Source: Ceratodon purpureus
Taxonomy: Eukaryota; Streptophyta; Bryopsida; Pseudoditrichales; Ditrichaceae
NCBI GenBank assembly: GCA_014871385.1
Contig: CM026426.1
Location: 93,912,238 to 93,976,237, forward strand
DNA length: 64,000 nt
Reading direction: 5' to 3'
A program made the translations under genes and the position numbers. Below the pieces are notes generated by a model. It searched no databases and had not been told where the DNA came from. It saw only the letters and a program-made list of their open reading frames with translations. Of this stretch, positions 31,481 to 43,440 are shown in pieces. Numbering within the stretch: the stretch's first letter is position 1; each line of letters starts with the position of its first letter.

Positions 31481-33400
31481 CAAGTTCAGAATTCAGAATT
31501 TAGAAAACGTAACGTAAAACAAAGGGTCTCTGTGTCTGTAAATAAAAAAAGAATTTGACTCACATCCTTTACGACAAAAGAACTTGTAACAATTCGTGAA
31601 ATCCTTGGCCCACCCATCTGTCTATGTCGGTGACTGATGTTTATCTTCAACTTGGAGGAGGAACTGCGAAACCAAAAGAATGTCAAAAATCACAACTGAT
31701 TTGTAAATAGATGGGTAGATTTATACAAGGCAACATACGGCAATAAAGAATTCAGTAACAGTACTAAATATACGTACCTGATCCTGTAGAAAACTGGAAG
31801 TGTTCTTTTAGTATCCCGTTAGCTTTGTGCTTTTCTTCAAGTTTTTTACACAAAGCGGTCAGTGTGTCTCATGTTTCCTTCTCCTTCTCCATAGCGACTG
31901 TCACCTTGCTCTCTGCACATCTCAGAGCTGAATGTAGGTACCGAACTTCACCTTGGGTCGCATCATCGTTTTTGTCAACCAGAGCCCGATTTGCTAGGTC
32001 CAGTTCAGTTTTTAGCTCACTTTGAGTCCAGTTTGCGAAAGATGCTTGATCGCCCAAAGTTTTTAGCTTCACTTGGAGCTCTGATCTTTGAAGTTCAAGG
32101 TCCTGAATAACCTTTTCACACATTGTTAGTATCTCCTTCTAGAACTCCGTGATGGCAGCAACGACTGTTGCAGGTAGTGGAGCTTCAAAGGTCTCTTCAC
32201 GTGAAATCCCATGTCTGCACAACACCCAACATTGGCAATGTAATCTGTGAAGAAAGACATGAGCACATAACTATGTATTGGAAAACAAAAGATTAAACAT
32301 TAGAGTGCAATACAAACTGGAAATCAAAGGAATTTAGGAAACAAATAATACAGATTACCAAGTTCGGTCTAAACTCACCTCGGATCAATGCTTTCGGTAA
32401 GCCCAGTGGGGAGCTGATCCGTGTCCTTTGTCACGCTCTTGGGATGGGAAATTGGGGCTGAGATTGTAACATGCATAGATGTTGAACCCGAATTCTAAAT
32501 AGAAGGCTACCCAGATCTTTGAACCGCGCTATCGTATGTAATCCTTTGCTTGCGTTTGCGTTTCTTCTTACTGGGCGTGTGACTGTCGTTGTCGGAATAG
32601 TCTTCTGCTAAAGAAGGATCTTCTCGCTTTACCTTGTGTGTTGAACGAGTTACAGGCTTGGGCGTGGAAAGATCCTGAAAAGTAAATGTGTACTTCAGTT
32701 AGTTTCATACTTAAGATTTTGAAAAATATATTCATACATAAGTTTTCAATATTTCTACAATCTAATTCAGAGGATCGAAAGGCAGACAGAAAATAACAAA
32801 ACAGTGGAGAGTGAATTGGGAATTTACTCCGGGGGATAAGAGGACAGCTGAATACTTTTGGAGCCTAGAGTATTGGGGAAGTGGTAATTGGTTCCAACGG
32901 GGACACCAGTCTGTAGATTAACCGTGACACTAGGATGGGCCCAAGCCCAGAGAGGATGAACCTTTTTTGTTCCCCTGGTTTTGCAATAACGTGTCACAGT
33001 GCGAAATGCGAGTTCAGGCCAGTGCACTTCTTCACCAATGTTATACTCATAAATCAAGGCCTAGGCAAATGCAAATCCAAAATTGTTATTCGCAGGTTTC
33101 TCCACTTGATGAATCCGAAGCCAAAGCCATTGCAATCTCTCGTTGAAAAAGGTACAGTGAGGGTTGAGTTCGTAGCCGTTGTTGGATCGATCTCCACCGT
33201 AATGAAACATCTGCTTGCATTCTTTTTTGCTAACATGTTGCTCAGTCAATGTGCTACCGGGGATGAGTCCACTTGCATTCAGTTTGGTGACGTGTTTGAA
33301 CCAACCCTTCTCGGGATAGTAGAAAGTCTCCATGCTGATGTTGTTTGGAGCCTTGAAAAGATTGGAGGCAACGAATAGTGTATTAAGTTCAGAGAAAACA
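31480..33400 (-). pseudogene. T1 minus-strand gene: unrecognised domain, basic region, coiled coil
   Basis: Reading leftward: METFYYPEKGWFKHVTKL (from 33333), FHYGGDRSNNGYELNPHC, a TAG near 33061, then IYEYNIGEEVHWPELAF and HPLWAWAHPSVTVNLQ to 32824. A second exon near 32680-32480 is basic (SKKKRKRKQRITYDSAV), and a third (32250-31869) is a long helix (VIQDLELQRSELQVKLKTL, SALRCAESKVTVAMEKEKE). AG/GT sites fit introns between them. At least two in-frame stops. The basic stretch and coiled coil suggest a nuclear, oligomeric protein; no family recognised. Confidence 0.5.
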
Positions 33401-34860
33401 TTTCATCTAGTTAGGACATTGACCTCGATAAATATACATTTTCATCTAGGTCACTGTACATTCTACAATTTAGAAAAACACTGTACATTATTAACCTTAT
33501 ACAGTACAAAATTGACATGTGGCAATGGCTCTTCAAAATGAAAGTCAGAAACTATATCCAAATTCCTTCCTCACATTCTAGTTTAACCAACAATGTATTT
33601 ATATATTCACAAACTGCTCCTAATCATTGTTTAGGTAGACAGAATATGGGCGTATTGAGTGATCTTACTTGCGTGGGTAATTTATGCGTATCTTGTAGTT
33701 CCGGTTGGGAGTTCATGTCACCCTAAACCACTGTTGTCTGCAAACATTAAGATACAATAAGAATAAGTACACGTAGCCCAAACCCATACTCTCTGGCCGA
33801 TACATTCTGATCAAGATCCAATCCTAACAATAATATCATTTGCATGGACATCTACTCGTTTCCGAAATAAACTAGAGGAACAATTACATAAATACTGTAA
33901 ACTCTAGACCAGAAAGTAGGACATGTAAGATGGAACTGGATCCTAGGTAGGAAATAGTAGACCAGGAACGAAGACATGAAATCAAAGACTAGATACAGCC
34001 AGGAAATACTGTGATAGAAAGGAACGTGGAAAAAATGGCTATGGAATCTCGTGACAAGAGTTAAGTAATCTAGAACAAGAATTTAGGGTGCTGGAAAAGG
34101 ACTAAGGAAACTGTAAACATCTCCTACACTCGAACTCTAAGGAGACCGGAAAGGAAGACCTCATTCAAGGAAATAAGTGCAAACCACGGCAAGGAATAAG
34201 GAACGCTAAGTATGAAAAGGATATGGTACGGAAAAAGGACCGCAACTCATGACTAAGAACAAACCGTAGGAAGTGAGAAGGATGTGACTTCATGTAATGA
34301 AATTAATGACTCCGAGAAGAAAACCGGAACCAGTAAAATAAACAATGAAAGTCAGGAGATCGATATGGAAACAAGGACATTGATAGAAAGGAACAAAACT
34401 TGAAAAGGAGGAAGTGTACTACATACTCCTTGAAAGCTGTGGAGAATGTCCGACCCGGACACCATTTCCAGCAAGTACACCGGAACAGGAACACCACTGC
34501 AAAACCTGGAGTACAAAAGGAAAAACCTATGAACAATAATTTTAGGAGCGAGGAATGGCTACTGTACACGACATTGGTTTACCGATGCAAATTCCTATCT
34601 CCTACTTTATGTACTAATTTCCTACAAATTACATCAGACCCGGAACTACAGAGATTTCCACAATCCACTCTGCTTAAAAGGACACAGCTAAAGGACTTAT
34701 ACTCCAGCGTGCATCAATTCCAAGGAAAACATAAAATGTGCACTTAGAAACTCACCTTTTGAAGTCGTTGAACTGATCGGTGACTAGGAGCTGAAGGATT
34801 TGGTAAACAGTGGAGAAATTTGTGACTCTAGATCCTACACACGAGGACAGTGAAGGAAAA
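33400..34860. repeat. GGAAC/GGAAA-rich block in T1
   Basis: From 33880 to 34740 GGAAC, AGGAAA and AAGGAAC recur every 20-50 bp on the plus strand, the reverse of the TTCC block at 28.6-29.2 kb. No gene supported; 34400-34747 and 34303-34569 are shadows with biased composition. May be a nested element or subterminal-like binding repeats. Confidence 0.5.
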
Positions 34861-35930
34861 AGGTAAGTGATTTCTCACAATGGACGCACAAAAACACAAG
34901 GACCGTGGCCAAAAAGCAAAACATCTTCACTTCGAATGGTACACAGAGCTTACGGTTCTGGAAATACTAACGTGCATCAATTGGAATGGAACAAAACTCT
35001 GAGCACACAAACCAAGCACACCTCAACAAAAACAACAATGTCGCCAAGAACTATAGCTCCTTTCCAAGAACCCAAAGAGAGAGACGACCATAGAATAATG
35101 GATGCCGACACCCAAAGTGTCGCTTCAAATTAATTTTGCCATGGCTTGGGCTGTCCATTGACCCGTACCTCCTTCTAGCCCAACATCCAAGTGCAATGAT
35201 TAGAACCATATCCGAGGAATGAAGTGAAACCCAGAAACTAGCGATTCAAGTGCAATTGAAGTACAAAATTAATGTGCAAGTTTGGAAAATCAGCTTCCAT
35301 GTACCTGTCCACCATGGCATGCGGAATTTCTTGTGAGGTTTGTAAAACACCCGGACAACGAGAATTCAGAGGTAGTGGCCCCCGAAGTGATCCCATGATA
35401 CCAAAATCACACAAACATCTATTCGGTGGGGCTTGATGCCTAACCCTGAAGTTTAGAAAACTCACACAAACAGTTTAAATCTAGCAAACAAATTGCACAA
35501 CAAACCCACAAAACCCTCTCTCACAATTTGCTAAAACACCTAGAGAATCTACTGCGCCAAGAACCAACACTAAATCTGAGAAACAACAACACAAACCCTA
35601 GGGAGAGAGAACGGCCAATGCAAGAACCCTGTGGCATGGAATATAGGGAAATCAATTAAAGGGGAAGACGAACCGGGTATTACCTGGGTGTTGGGTGAGT
35701 ACTCGGATGGTACTGGCCGAATATATTCCGGGTATCATGTGGATATAGACATCACAATGAGGCTGATGGGCCATGTGTGTTGGAAAAATAATTGCGGGAA
35801 CACTGTGGGACCACCTGATTGGCCCACGAGAAGGCGGGAGATACAGGTGGCAGTTCCTAACAAGGGGGGCAACATGCCAAGAAATTTAGGAGAAGACATA
35901 AATATTCCCATGTGTTAAGAAAACATAGAT
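34860..35930. other. T1 region with plant-like 5' leader on the minus strand
   Basis: On the minus strand, 35620-35530 reads GGCCGTTCTCTCTCCCTAGG then GTTTGTGTTG, like a plant 5' untranslated leader, and 35465-35238 is a short frame. It may be the 5' region of the 31.5-33.4 kb gene. The 95-codon plus-strand frame at 35631-35918 is unrecognised. Confidence 0.3.
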
Positions 35931-36079
35931 ATATCTGTAATAATTTGATTGGCCAAGAAATAAAATACTATTTTAATTAGAAATATAAACTGTCAGTCAC
36001 AAAAAAAAAATAAAAAATAAAAAATTATTGCGCAAAGAATGACACCAAATTTCCAAGTACTTCGTAAAAGAGACATGTA

Positions 36080-36410
36080 AAAATTATACTCCCCAAAGTA
36101 TTCAGAGAAATAAATAATGATGACATCATATTCTCCGAAGCATTTAAAAAAAATGGAAATAAATTATTAAAAAAAAAACACATGTGGTAATTGGATTGGC
36201 TATCAAATAAAATATTCTTTCAAATAGAATATTCCTTTAAATAGTAATGTAGGTGGATAATAGAAGAAGAGTATAGAGCGCCAATGATGACATCATAGAC
36301 CGCAAAGTATTCAGAGAAATAAACAATGATGACATCATACTCTCCGAAGCATTTAAAAAAAATGGAAATAAATTAAAAATAATACATGTGATAATTAAAT
36401 AGTTCCCTTA
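36080..36410 (+). repeat. Tandem repeat of about 230 bp in T1 (two units)
   Basis: AAAGTATTCAGAGAAATAAA followed by AATGATGACATCATA and CTCCGAAGCATTTAAAAAAA occurs at about 36098 and again at about 36307. A looser GATGACATCCTTT pair follows near 37313 and 37440. TGATGACATCA is itself a short palindrome. Confidence 0.8.
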
Positions 36411-38096
36411 TTCTTCAATAACAATCTGTGGTTGAAAAGTAATAAAATATAAAAGGATAAAGGTATATCATCTTTGCTACAGCTGTCCATATTTCGGTAT
36501 AAGCAAAGAATTCTCGAAATGTACCTAGTGTCGATAATTTGATGACACCCAGAACGTAAATCTAGGTTTTGGCAAGATCAGATTATCACATCGTTGCAAT
36601 GAGCAGTAAGAACTCTACGACACACCTAGATTTTAGTACAGTGTTGACTTTCTTCGCTCCTACCTTAAACCGAGTTTAGATTGAACTTATCCCATAATGT
36701 ATGCAAGGTAACCCAACAGCGGTAATTTATTGGAGTTTTTACATTTACTCTCTCGTTATTTGACAACCGAGTCCTAGTTCAGAGCTAGGACGAGAGAAAT
36801 CAAATGGAGTGACGTACGTCGCCCCAGACTGTGCGGGGACCGGTTCCAACATGACACAATACAAAACTAAATTGGAGTCGGATTCAAGTCTGTGTTAAGA
36901 CACATTTTTAAAAATCAAATGTACCCCGTTTTTTGCCTAAACAAACTCTTTTCGTAATTTGGAGACTTCTTAACATTCACACACATTTCCTATTTTCCTA
37001 GTTTGTATAGTTTTTACCAATTTCACACATTTGTATGTTCAAAGGGGGATGTTATATCAATTTCCTAACCAGTCTAAGAACCCATAAGTTGAATGTCCAA
37101 CAACTTTCATTTCTTTCGAATAATATTGAAGGCAGACCCTGAACCAATCTAGAGATGGAAACAATGTATTAAAAATAGACAGAATAGTTTTTTTTATTAA
37201 TTCATGTCTATAATAATTAAACAAGGCGTGTGACACTGGTGAGTAAGTCCACATATATCATATTAAAATTTTGATCATAGCAAAAGTATGATCAACAGTA
37301 AAGTGTCATGGATGACATCCTTTTCATTGAAGTTAAAAAAAAGAATTAAAAAAAAAATCGTACATTGGTTAATAATCGGAATATTCCCTGAAATAGTACT
37401 TCACGAGGTAATGTAACCAGCAAAATATTGACAAAGATGACATCCTTTCCCTTCACGTACTAGAAAATTATAATAAATAGCATGCATATAAAGGGAGATA
37501 ATCAAGATTTAAAGTAGATTGGTTAAGAACAAAAGACCTCCGTATTTACATTTGCAAAAGAAAAAGGTTTCCTAGTACAAAGGAAATCATCATGTAATGG
37601 ACTCATAGGAATGGAATTGTTTCATTCTTCTACTACTGTCAATATTCATTTGATTGAGCATAAATTCATCCACAGGGGATGTACTTCATTAAAGTTGGAT
37701 GTGTTTTGATTGTGTGCAATGCTGGCTCTAATGGTTCACTGGCATGTGGATATGGTATTGAAATTAGTCCCTGGTATGCGCTCTCCAAATTTCAGTACTC
37801 TATTCAAAAACAAGAATTCCCTAAACTATTTAAGTCATTTCATTCTGTTTAGATATCCACTGCAATTGTACAGGAACTGATAGTAGCAAAATGCATTTAT
37901 TTTAATTATTATTTACGGTGACTATGATGCTACATCGACAACACTGTTGCATATGACCGAAACAAACCACTCCAAAGTAAAATTTAAACAAATCTAAGCC
38001 ACCTAAACTTCCATTGCATCATGGCAAGCTACTAAAACAACTGCAAGGCATAAACGTGAAATGAATCTTTTGGCCAGACTACTGTGTATGAACTCC
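36410..38096. other. T1 AT-rich spacer
   Basis: No supported gene. 36670-36900 resembles 48205-48490 in motif order (CCCATAAT, GACGTACGT, AAACTAAATTGGA). The rest is unremarkable. Confidence 0.4.
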
Positions 38097-39975
38097 TTAG
38101 TCAACCACTAAAAGTTGAGAGTGGATGTGATCTTGGGCCTCGGTGGTGAGTTTGTACACCTGGGTACCTCCACGTCCTCCTTTCTGACGGTGTGTGGCTG
38201 CTGGTAGGTCAAACTTCGTGGCCACTACCAAGTGAGAGTAAATGAAAGCGGGTCTGCGTGGGTCTTCCCTGATGTAAGATGATCTGCTGCTACCCCTTTG
38301 CTTGTAATAAGTCCCAATCACAATTTGCTCCCCACGATACACTGTCTGACCCCAGGTATCTTCCATCTTCTCCTCTTTGACGCCGTGCACGGGCTCTTGA
38401 CACTGAAGTATCTAGAATTCAAGAAACCCGGTTCCATCATCTGCTAAGACCGCAAAGTGATCACCAACCTCCAACGTGGCAGCAAGTGACTCTCTGGCAC
38501 TCATGCGGGGATGGAGTCTAGTCTCCTGAGCATCAAGCCGCGCCCTATCACGCCTTGTTAGTGTTTGGGGCTCACAAGGCTCTAGCCTGATCAGAGTGAA
38601 CAGTTCAACAAACCCCACACTATCACATGGTCCATCGCCACCTTCCAAACAGAACTTGCAAAAGCAAGAGAGTCGCCGCGTCTGCAATGATGTCCCCTCT
38701 AATCCAACACTTCTAACTTGATGAAGTGATCTGGTACCTTCTACAGTGCGAGCATTCAGAGCCTCGAATCGGTTCATGTCAGCCTCTTTCACATCATAGA
38801 AATGCCGGTGTACTGATCTTCGGGCACTATGGTAACCAGCATATTTGCAGTTCATTGCTTGACGCAGGAAAGTTACCACATCAAATGGATAATGTAGTCT
38901 CACTCCATCAGGCTTCACTTGCTCCCTGCGCAGGACCTCCTTCACGTGAGCCCTTGCTCCATCCCACTGGCCCTTACCGTGACCCGTACCAAAATGATTC
39001 CATTGCATCACACAGCCAAGGGGTAACTCTTCCGATATTGTTAGAGAAGGATACCTGGCAACGAAATACAGTGACTTCGCACACTTTAACTGCGAGGCAT
39101 AGCCATCTGAGAAGATTATGTGCTCCAGTGAGAAAAGAAACCCTTGTTCCTTCAGAAAATCTCTATGAAGCCCAAAACAATATTGAACAAAGTTGTTAGC
39201 ATGGGACTTGTCATCGCTGATATAAAAATGATACTCTGTGAGTATCTTATTTTCAGGATCCAACCCGTCCGATTCAGGATGAATTCGGAATGTAATATGA
39301 ACCAATGTTGACACTTGAAAACTGAACCAATGCTGGTACTGAACCTCGTTCTGCCACTTGACTGCATAGTTTTCAGCTAAATCTACAACCAAAACAATTG
39401 CATCAGGACTTAAGTTTCCCATGCATACTTTGAACTGCTGATCCTGCCACTTCGCCTCAAAGTTGTGGACCAAAAATTCTTCCAAGTGGGACCGCAAAGA
39501 TGATACCAAGTCACACGGTGGGGTCAACTTGTGCTCTAGACGAAGTGCATGCCTGTCATTGACGTCTTCTCCTCTCCCCACAAATACCATCTCAAACAGC
39601 TTCCAGGAAACCAGAGCATTCGTACCTCCAGAGAGTTCATTGGGGCAATTCTTCAGCTTCGTAGCCCCACACAGCGTACAATCTCCCCGAATGCAACTTA
39701 GTGCATGGAACTCTTCTTCTTCGGGCTTTGGGCATAAAACTTCTTCACAGAGTCTTGTAACAGAGTGAAAAGTCACCTCTGATGCTCTACATACACCCTC
39801 TCCACCCTCTGGTCGGCACACCTCACACTGGCAGGAGCAGTTTTTGTGCACTGTTCCACGGCGCATGAAGTTTAGTGCATCCTTCAATTCAGCCATCTGC
39901 ACGTGGTATCTGGAGCAGCAGCTATTGAACTCCCGCATCCTCCGCACAAACCAAGGTTTCAGTGACTCAAAAGAT
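38097..39975 (-). pseudogene. T1 transposase, Cys-rich region and DDE-type core
   Basis: Leftward from KPWFVRRMREFNSCCSRYHVQ: a Cys-rich block (CSCQCEVC, LCPKPEEEEFHALSCIRG, CTLCG), then VVDLAENYAVKWQNEVQYQH, FYISDDKSHANNFVQY, IIFSDGYASQLKCAKSLYF and MQWNHFGTGHGKGQWDGARA, and a C-terminal VGDHFAVLADDGTGFLEF. These motifs in this order belong to a DDE/RNase H-like transposase family spread through animals and plants (SDG...SQ, then HGKG..D); I think it is Sola-like but cannot confirm. A TAG at 38412-38414 precedes the conserved tail (EDTWGQTVYRGEQIVIGTYY). The core itself is open for 511 codons. The gene's N-terminal part resumes at 41199-40783. Confidence 0.78.
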
Positions 39976-40782
39976 CAGACTCCAATTTCGACGCCACCAT
40001 GTGCTACTCTCAATCTTGTGTAGAAGGAAAGCTGATGAGGCAAAATCCACAAGATTTGTTAGGAAAAAAAATGGAATGAATCTAGGAACTGGAAAAAATG
40101 ACGACTACCCCCGCCTTGTGTCTCGCCCGGTGAGACCTAATAACTGTTCTGCTGCAATAGACTTCTTCTTTGCGGCAAAATTAAAAATAAAATAAAAAAT
40201 ACATGACGACTTGAATTTCTAGGAATACATAACTGTTCCTAGAATTAACGTTCCTAAACATGACGACGTCAATTCCTATCTAGACATTACTGTTCCTTGC
40301 ATTACTGTTCCTTGGGTTATTGTTCCTTGTATTACTCTTCCTTGGATTACTGTTCCTTTAATTCCTAAACAGGATCGTTCTTAGAATTCATCGACATTAC
40401 TCTCCGTTTCTTATAGATCATGTCCAAGAGGAAGTAACAATGGCTGCACTCACTGCATCGTCTCGTGATGAGCACAGTGAACATGATAGTACTTCAGCAT
40501 TAACTCTACTTCAATTGCTTGAAAAATATGATGTTATTCAACTATCCCAAGGAAATATCAAAATGAACCGAAGAACTGAAATGCGGAGGAAAAATCTGGA
40601 GATAATACTAGGAATTAACGGAATGAAATCCTATCTAAGCGAATTAGCCTAGAACAATACATTTTTTTTTTCATGAGACTACTACTCCTGGATTATAGCT
40701 CAGGGCCGAGACTATGTAACAAAGACTATATCAACCAGTCACTGTATTGACGTTATTTGCAGAGTGACTTTAATTAACTGAC
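39976..40782. repeat. Interruption of the T1 transposase with GTTCCTTG repeats
   Basis: ATTACTGTTCCTTG and close variants occur five times at 40287-40360. A 70-codon plus-strand frame (40440-40652, MAALTASSRDEHSEHD) is unrecognised. The block lies where the homologous transposases are continuous, so it is an insertion or a large intron. Confidence 0.5.
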
Positions 40783-41511
40783 CTAAGATTCGGTGAGGTG
40801 ATGTGTGGGGTGGTAAATCCACTCCTTTACACCAATGCGTTTTCTTGCGACGTCTTTTCTGTTGGGACTGATTCGGGTGTTTGCTATACATAAGTCTTCT
40901 ACCAACTTCATAGCATGAGGAGGTAGACAATCAACTCGCCTTTGCCGTCCACAAACAGCCCACAGGCTTTTATCAAACTTTGACTCTAACGCTAGCCTCC
41001 TCACCAAACCAGACTTCAAGTTTTGTCTGTGAATTCCTGTCAACAAACTGGTCTGTCTAGCACTAAAACCACTGGAGCTTAGAAGCATGGGAATGATCAC
41101 ATTCCTTGCTCGTTGTTGGTCTTTCGAATGACCACCTTTAACATACTGCCATCCTTGAGAAATATTTGTCCTCCATGTTAGAGTAATTAGGGAGTACACT
41201 ACGCCAAATACTGTGCTTGAGAATCTTAGGTAGCAAGGCTTGTTGATACTCTATTCCCCTACTACTTGTCTCATCAAACCATCTCAAAGCTAAATCCTCT
41301 GCTGCACAAGTAGAGGACCTTTGGATATTGACCACACTAACATCACTCTCTAAACTATCCTAACAAACCCTCTGTAATCTCTCCTTCCTCCTCTCTCGGC
41401 ACTTCTTTTGTCTGAGAGCCGCTTTCTCCCTTTTCAAAACTAAGTTCTCCTCAACAGCTAATCGAGCTCTGCTACCTTCTCCAAGACGTCTATCATCTCT
41501 ACGGGGAGCCA
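40783..41511 (-). pseudogene. T1 transposase, N-terminal part with bZIP-like basic stretch
   Basis: From MAPRRDDRRLGEGSRARL (41511) through a basic/helix run KREKAALRQKKCRERRKERL, a TAG near 41360, TCAAEDLALRWFDETSS, then a frame change near 41190 into SLITLTWRTNISQGWQYV, GFSARQTSLLTGIHRQNL and TRISPNRKDVARKRIGVKEW, then HPTHHLTES. The last motifs (SPNxKDV..RIG, HPTHxLxES) are typical of the region before the Cys-rich block in this transposase family. At least two breaks. Confidence 0.65.
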
Positions 41512-41775
41512 TCCTAAATACTATTAGAAAAGAACAGAAATAACTAACGATCCTACTTGCAGGAAAATTAATCGTAACTATGACAACCACAAGGCCTGTT
41601 CAAAGTTAACGGCTGCATAGGAAGTCGACCAACTCTACGAAATGATTTCAGCGATTGGAATGCAGTAGCTAGTTTATTAAAGAGAGTCAGCGGTGGAGTA
41701 TCTACCCCCAGCCACTCAGTATACTCCACATTAACGTTTTGACAACCTGCCGCAGATTATACAAGGTTGCTCTAT

Positions 41776-42350
41776 CTATATATCACTTAGCTGGCTCATG
41801 AGCTCTAATCTACTTCGAACTTCTTCATACGTACCACACCGCAAGCATACTTCCTTCATGATTTCGTACCGAACCATGTACCTGCAAATTGGAAGTCATG
41901 ATTAGAGACTACGAAATTCTTGAAAACAAAATTAAATGAAATATGACAGAAACCCATTAGGCATTCCAGAAGAGACATTTGGCACGTACCTCACCACAAG
42001 CATTTACGCATCTGTGACTGAACCTCCGAATCAAAACCGAAGTTGGGTCTTGCAACTCTATTTTCAGGGGTTTTGGAAACATGAGTGCAATCTGAGTATC
42101 TCAAACTCAATTGTGAGATTGGGGTTTGCGGCTCTATGTCCAGGAGGCTATGGAACTCTGAATCAGTGAAGCTATGCTCTAAAACTGATTGACCAACTTC
42201 TACTGTTTCCTCCCTCTCCCTGTAGAAGTCAGTAATCAACGTCTGATAGAAAAACCACTCATCAACCTCTGGTTCTGTCACTCTTTCTTGTTGAAAAAAA
42301 TCAGCGATCAATGCTTGTGAAGCAGTTGAAGAACTTCTTCGTGAACCCAT
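41776..42350 (-). CDS. T1 small gene: intact two-exon protein of 153 residues, unknown function
   Basis: Exon 1 is 42350-41995 and exon 2 is 41881-41776. The donor is G-GTGAGG at 41994 and the acceptor TTTGCAG at 41882. The spliced frame has no stop until TAG at 41776-41778. The protein starts MGSRRSSSTASQALIADFFQ, with an acidic middle (EPEVDEWFFYQTLITDFY, SFTDSEFHSLLDIEPQTP), and ends with a helix holding a Cys pair (EVCLRCGTYEEVRSRLELMS). No family recognised. It lies just upstream of the T1 transposase on the same strand, so it could be a cofactor; this is inference. It is the only T1 gene I see without a break. Confidence 0.55.
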
Positions 42351-43125
42351 ACTTACAAAATTTCCTATACCTCAACTGCGCAGGAGGTCTCGCAGCCGCG
42401 GACAGTGTCGACGAGGGTAACCCAGGTGAGAGAGACGACGGTATCCCAACCGTGATGTCGTCACATGCAGTTGGATTACGATCTAACGGCGCAGATTTAA
42501 AGTGGCCAAGGAACTAAGGGTCCTAGGAATGAACGACTTTACTAGAATTCAACGGTTTCCTTTTCCTATTTCCAGTTTCTATATGGACGTTAAGTCCTAG
42601 AGAACATAGGTCGCAGGCAATCAGCAAATGCAAGCCGTTAGAGGAGTGAAAATTCTAGGTGCCAAAATTGGAATAATACAAATCAGCGTCGAATTTCCTT
42701 TCCTAACCCCCAGCGCCCTCATAATTCCAGGATGCGGCCACTTCAAAAATTCCCCTAAAAGTTAGTTTCTAGCCTATTGCAAAATAAAAAAGAAAATCAA
42801 GTAGCATAAAGTTGTACGCCCCAACCCAATCAATGCATCTCAAAAACTAACACAACGTGTACTTATAACAAGTTCCTGACTATATGACTTCTCCTTGTGA
42901 CATTCCTGAATTTTTTAGCAAACTGAACTCATAGGAATACAAAACACCAATCATTTCTAATTATCTCTTCATATTATGCAAAAACAATGAGTGCTAGAAC
43001 TTGCTGGAATACAATAATTAAAAAAAGTCATTTTTCCTAAACCTAATCACAAGGTCAAAAATCTCTAATTCAGAGGAAATGACACTGTGACGTTCCTAAC
43101 TAGACATCCTAGGATGCTTCCCCCT
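42351..43125. other. T1 right end, subterminal region
   Basis: 42360-42500 is GC-rich (promoter-like for the small gene). 42530-43100 has scattered TTCCT/GGAAT motifs and ends GATGCTTCCCCCT. No gene; 42311-42517 is a shadow. Confidence 0.5.
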
Positions 43126-43440
43126 ATCGCCTCTTTCTTAACATCTGAGGAGTCGGAGAGTGAAGGCAGTGTTCACTTTTGCCACATAGGGGAAGTGTCA
43201 ACGTACACGATGTCAACTGCGGGGTGGCTCCGCGTCCTTGACAAAGTATACGCCATCTTCGAAGGTGCTGGAAGTTGTAACTTTGACCAAGATTAGTGGT
43301 GCAAATTGATCGGCAGCTCGCAGTCGTCGTATTTGTCATTTGGATCCGTGCATCCATACGTCGACTGTCCGTGGAGTGCTGTCCGAGTCAAGTCCAGCGC
43401 GAAGGATGGCACGTCGCATCGACAATTTCGTGCATATAAA
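43126..43440 (+). pseudogene. Third gene of E2, 3' part, resumed after T1
   Basis: Frame reads IASFLTSEESESEGSVHF, then GEVSTYTMSTAGWLRVLDK, like copy A (GEVSMQTMSTAGWLRLVDE), then has a TAG at 43293-43295. Nucleotide match to copy A continues through GTCATTTGGATCCGTGCATCC. Confidence 0.8.

Larger units (their letters stand above)
25924..43125. mobile_element. T1: 17.2-kb multi-gene DNA transposon inserted in E2
   Basis: Left end AGGGGGCAAGCATCCT and right end (reverse strand) AGGGGGAAGCATCCT are inverted with one indel. They cut the third gene of E2 exactly: TTCCGGCATT at the left and ATCGCCTCTTTC at the right join to give the uninterrupted copy A frame once a 3-bp duplication (ATT/ATC) is removed. 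Contents: RING gene (+), coiled-coil gene (-), DDE-type transposase (-) with N-terminal exons, and a two-exon small gene (-). GGAAC/GTTCC-rich blocks recur at 28.6-29.2, 33.9-34.7, 40.2-40.4 and 42.5-43.1 kb. The superfamily is unresolved; a 3-bp duplication is also made by CACTA and Harbinger, but neither the ends nor the transposase fit those. Confidence 0.85.

Noticed and set aside
36780-36870. Possible tRNA or small RNA (hairpin CCTAGTTCAGAGCTAGGACG)
   Set aside because: Only one stem is visible; no cloverleaf, no A/B box and no terminator.
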